A stretch of 5,622 bases of DNA from Planctomycetota bacterium. Its GTDB lineage: Bacteria > Planctomycetota > UBA1135 > UBA2386. The position numbers and the translations under genes were made by a program. Where the stretch lies: NCBI GenBank assembly GCA_020425915.1, contig JAGQQZ010000765.1:1-5622 (forward strand), given 5' to 3'. Within the stretch, counting starts at the first letter, position 1. Each line of letters begins with the position of its first letter. Below, in pieces: positions 3,336 through 5,622 of this stretch. The notes under the pieces were generated by a model. The model worked only from the letters and a program-made list of their open reading frames with translations. It made no database searches and was not told the origin of the DNA.

Positions 3336-5622
3336 GTGAAACGAACGATGCTCGCGGCAGTCTGCCTGTCGCTCCTAGCCCCCGTCGCCTCGACCCAGGA
3401 CGACGGATTCTCCCCGGCCGAGAGGAACGCCCTCGAACTCAAGGCGCGCGGCGACTACGCCCGCGCCGCCGACGCGTTCCTCGCATTGCTCGAGTCGACG
3501 ACCGCGGATCCGATGGCCGCCGCGCGCGCCGAGTACCACGCCGCGATGGCGCAGGTCGTCGCGTCGCGCAGTGGGCGGTATGCACTCCACGAACGATTCG
3601 CGGCGTTCGCGGCCAGCACACCCGCGACCCGCAACCCGGGGCTTCGCGACCGCTGCCTCCACGCTGCGCTCGACCTCGCGCGGTTCGACGACGACGCGGT
3701 CGCGGCCCGCGCCTACACCCGCGACTTGGGGTACCTCCGCGCGTGGACGATCATCGGTCCGTTCGACAACGAACGAGGCTCGGGATTCGCGCGCGCACTG
3801 CCGCCCGAAACCGAGTTCGACCTCGACGCGACCTACGACGGGAAGAAGCGCCCGGTCGACTGGCGTCGAACCCCGGTCTCGGATCCGATCGGCGGCGTCG
3901 TCGACTTCGACGCGATGCTCCGCCCGAACGACCAAGTGCTCGCGTACGCCGCGGTCGCGCTGATCGTCGAGCAACCGACCGACGCGCTGCTCTGGTTCGG
4001 TAGCGACGAGGCTGCCAAGGTGTTCCTCAACGGCGACGAGGTGTTTGCCCGCGATGCAAGTCGTCACTTCCGGCCGGACCAGGACGCTGTCGGACTTCGG
4101 CTCCGCGAGGGTCCGAACCTGCTCGTGTTCAAGGTCTGCGACGAGGAGGGAGCGTTCGAATTCGCCGCCAGGCTCCGCGCCGTGGACGGCTCGACGTTGG
4201 TTGGCGTCACCGAATCGGACGAACCGGAGACGCTGCTGGCGGCGAGTCGAACCGAACCGATCGACGGTCCGCGGCCGACCCTCGGGTACGGCGCCCGGCA
4301 CCTGTTGTCCGGTCTCGACGGGATCTCCGGCGCCGACGCCGTTCGACTCGGCATGCTGCTCGCGCTCGACGAGCCGGACGACGCGACCAAGCGGCGCGAC
4401 CACGCTCTCGCACGGCGCGCCGTCGAACTCCTACCGAGCGACCCCACCGCGCGCTACCTGCTCGCCTTCACCCGGGTCCGAAGTGGGCAGGCGGAGGAAC
4501 GAGACGAGAACGCCCGCCGACTCGACTACGAGACCCTGCTCGCCGGGCACCCCGAACACGGCGAAGCGCTGCGCTCGCTCGCCGAACTCGAACTCACCGA
4601 CACGAACACTCCGGTTCGCGCGATCGAACTCCTGCACCGCGCGCTCGCGGTGAACCCCGACTTCGCGGCGGCGCGCCTGCTGCTCGCGGACGCCCTCCGC
4701 CGACTCGACCTGGACCCGCTCGCCGACCTCGAAGTGAGTCGCGCCGCGACGGCTGGCCCCGGGAGATCGCCCCAGGCCGCAGCCGCGCGTTTCGATCGCC
4801 TTCGCGCGCTGCAGGACGAGCACGGTGCCGGGAAGTGGCTCGACGAATGCGTAGCAGCCGGGTATCCGCGCACGATCGTCGCCCGCGTTCCGGAGATCGC
4901 CGGCCTCCTGGCCGGCATCGGCCAGCGTGACGATGCGCTCCGACTCCTCGAGACGGCCGTCGGTGACTACGCGTACGACGCCGCGGCCTGGCTCACTCGC
5001 GCCAAGATCCTCGAAGCCTCGGAGTCGTACGACGAGGCGATCGACGTGCTCTCCGGTTGGCTGCGAATCTGCCCGGAGGACGACAACGCGCTCGTCCAAC
5101 TCGCACGGCTGCACGGGATGCTCGGCGACGTCGCGAAGCAGCGTGAATCGTTGCGAACCGCGGTCGAGCTCAATCCGAACCGCAAGACCGAGCAGCGCCA
5201 CCTCGAGTTCCTCCAGGCCGACGAAACGCCGTTCTACGCCAAGTTCGAGATCGACGCGTCGACCGGAATCCGCGACGCGTCGACGACTCCGGAGGACGCC
5301 GCGGCGGAGAACGACGCGCTGTTCTACCTGCTGCGCCACGACGTCGTGCGCGGATACCGGAACGGTACGACGAGCACCTACCACCACGAGGTCGTCCGCA
5401 TCCTCAACGAGCAAGGCGCCCGCGACTTCGCCAGCTTCGGCGTCCCCTACTACTGGGGCGAACAGCGTGGCAGATTGCTGGAGGTCCGTGTCGTCAAGCA
5501 GGACGGAACGGAGCTCCGCCCGCGCTTGCGCGGCACGTTCGTTCGCTTCCCACCGTTGTCACCTGGCGACGTGTGCGAACTGCGCTACCGAGTCGACGAC
5601 ATCGCGCCCACGTTCTTCGGCG
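3336..5622 (+). CDS. Large secreted TPR-like protein with a DUF3857 domain, 3' truncated
   Basis: The frame is open from GTG 3336 to the window end, giving 762 residues with no stop. It starts with a Sec signal peptide (MKRTMLAAVCLSLLAPVAS, cut near residues 19-20). A helical, TPR-like stretch covers about 29-75. An AWTIIGPFDNERG motif (136-148) opens a region of about 150 residues whose second half, with LLWFGSDEAAKVFLNGDEVF (219-237) and LREGPNLLVFKV (256-267), looks like a jelly-roll ligand-binding module. TPR-like helical pairs follow (about 350-475 and 530-616), with typical ends such as ALAVNPDF and AVELNPNR. From about 659 the sequence fits DUF3857: HHEVVRILNEQGARDF, VVKQDGTELRP, VRFPPLSPGDVCELRYRV. 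In known proteins DUF3857 is usually followed by a transglutaminase-like (papain-fold) domain, which would lie beyond the window and is not seen here. It probably acts in the periplasm or at the envelope; the substrate is unknown. The three minus-strand or shifted frames overlapping it lack domain features. Confidence 0.93.
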   Translation, partial: MKRTMLAAVCLSLLAPVASTQDDGFSPAERNALELKARGDYARAADAFLALLESTTADPMAAARAEYHAAMAQVVASRSGRYALHERFAAFAASTPATRNPGLRDRCLHAALDLARFDDDAVAARAYTRDLGYLRAWTIIGPFDNERGSGFARALPPETEFDLDATYDGKKRPVDWRRTPVSDPIGGVVDFDAMLRPNDQVLAYAAVALIVEQPTDALLWFGSDEAAKVFLNGDEVFARDASRHFRPDQDAVGLRLREGPNLLVFKVCDEEGAFEFAARLRAVDGSTLVGVTESDEPETLLAASRTEPIDGPRPTLGYGARHLLSGLDGISGADAVRLGMLLALDEPDDATKRRDHALARRAVELLPSDPTARYLLAFTRVRSGQAEERDENARRLDYETLLAGHPEHGEALRSLAELELTDTNTPVRAIELLHRALAVNPDFAAARLLLADALRRLDLDPLADLEVSRAATAGPGRSPQAAAARFDRLRALQDEHGAGKWLDECVAAGYPRTIVARVPEIAGLLAGIGQRDDALRLLETAVGDYAYDAAAWLTRAKILEASESYDEAIDVLSGWLRICPEDDNALVQLARLHGMLGDVAKQRESLRTAVELNPNRKTEQRHLEFLQADETPFYAKFEIDASTGIRDASTTPEDAAAENDALFYLLRHDVVRGYRNGTTSTYHHEVVRILNEQGARDFASFGVPYYWGEQRGRLLEVRVVKQDGTELRPRLRGTFVRFPPLSPGDVCELRYRVDDIAPTFFG
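5251..5284. repeat. Two copies of an 11-base palindromic repeat inside the coding region
   Basis: GACGCGTCGAC occurs at 5253-5263 and again at 5274-5284, exactly 21 bases apart. The first copy sits in a perfect 12-base palindrome (TCGACGCGTCGA, 5251-5262) and the second in a 10-base one (CGACGCGTCG, 5273-5282). In the protein they encode a repeated Asp-Ala-Ser-Thr (residues 640-643 and 647-650) in the linker between the TPR-like region and DUF3857, using the same codons for Asp, Ala and Ser. Confidence 0.5.

Larger units (their letters stand above)
1284..5622 (+). other. Probable three-gene transcription unit: NYN, EF-hand, TPR/DUF3857
   Basis: Three co-directional genes follow each other with gaps of 33 and 63 bases and no T-rich terminator between them, which suggests cotranscription from the region before 1284. 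All three share one reading frame. The second and third products are exported and the first is predicted cytoplasmic, so shared transcription need not mean one complex. The unit may continue past the window. Confidence 0.55.

Noticed and set aside
3348..3350. ATG 3348 as the start of the TPR/DUF3857 gene
   Set aside because: It would remove the Lys-Arg n-region of the signal peptide; GTG 3336 keeps it and has GAGAG at a usable distance.
2714..4003. Plus-strand open frame of 429 codons in another frame
   Set aside because: It runs across the EF-hand stop and into the next gene, and its product is an Arg-rich low-complexity translation. Both genes it overlaps are firmly supported in the other frame.
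3375..4403. Minus-strand open frame of 342 codons
   Set aside because: It lies opposite the TPR/DUF3857 gene, whose plus-strand frame has a signal peptide and domains. The antisense product is a Glu/Arg/Val-rich shadow.
4431..5414. Minus-strand open frame of 327 codons
   Set aside because: It has the same shadow character, opposite the TPR-like and DUF3857 regions, with no domain or signal peptide.
1..5622. tRNA, rRNA, CRISPR array, insertion sequence, attachment site or origin
   Set aside because: No cloverleaf, regular spaced repeats, transposase frame, terminal inverted repeats or DnaA-box cluster was seen on either strand.

Overview
This window is GC-rich bacterial DNA, with C or G at most third codon positions. 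It carries five protein-coding genes, two of them cut by the window edges. The gene mix suggests a high-GC planctomycete or a relative: an exported protein with many EF-hands, a very large secreted protein with an IGPF-type module, TPR-like helices and a DUF3857 domain, and a NYN-like protein with a long charged tail. Shine-Dalgarno sites are weak or absent before most starts. The taxonomic placement is inference from gene content, since no rRNA or marker gene is present.

Layout: (1) Bases 2-574 (+) are the 3' end of a gene I do not recognise, encoding a mostly helical soluble tail. (2) Bases 640-1059 (-) are a small lipoprotein gene that converges on gene 1 and starts at TTG behind a GAGG site. 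(3) Bases 1060-1283 form a 224-base divergent intergenic region with two tandem AGGTGCAC boxes and a hairpin-capable inverted repeat; it should hold promoters for both directions. (4) Bases 1284-2426 (+) encode a 380-residue protein: a long tail of alternating basic and acidic blocks, then a C-terminal NYN/PIN-like domain that lacks most catalytic acidic residues. (5) Bases 2460-3272 (+) encode a secreted protein with six EF-hand loops in three pairs. (6) Bases 3336 to the end (+) encode a large secreted protein with an IGPF/beta-sandwich region, TPR-like repeats and the start of a DUF3857 domain; the 3' end lies outside the window.

Genes 4 to 6 are co-directional with gaps of 33 and 63 bases, so a single transcription unit is plausible. 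All three are in the same reading frame, separated only by single TAG codons and stop-free linkers. Genes 5 and 6 both act outside the cytoplasm, and gene 2 is predicted to be membrane-anchored. A calcium-responsive cell-envelope role for the EF-hand and DUF3857 pair is a reasonable guess but unproven. I found no tRNA, rRNA, CRISPR array, insertion sequence or replication origin. The best candidates for something undescribed are the degenerate NYN domain with its charged tail, and its linkage to the EF-hand and DUF3857 genes.
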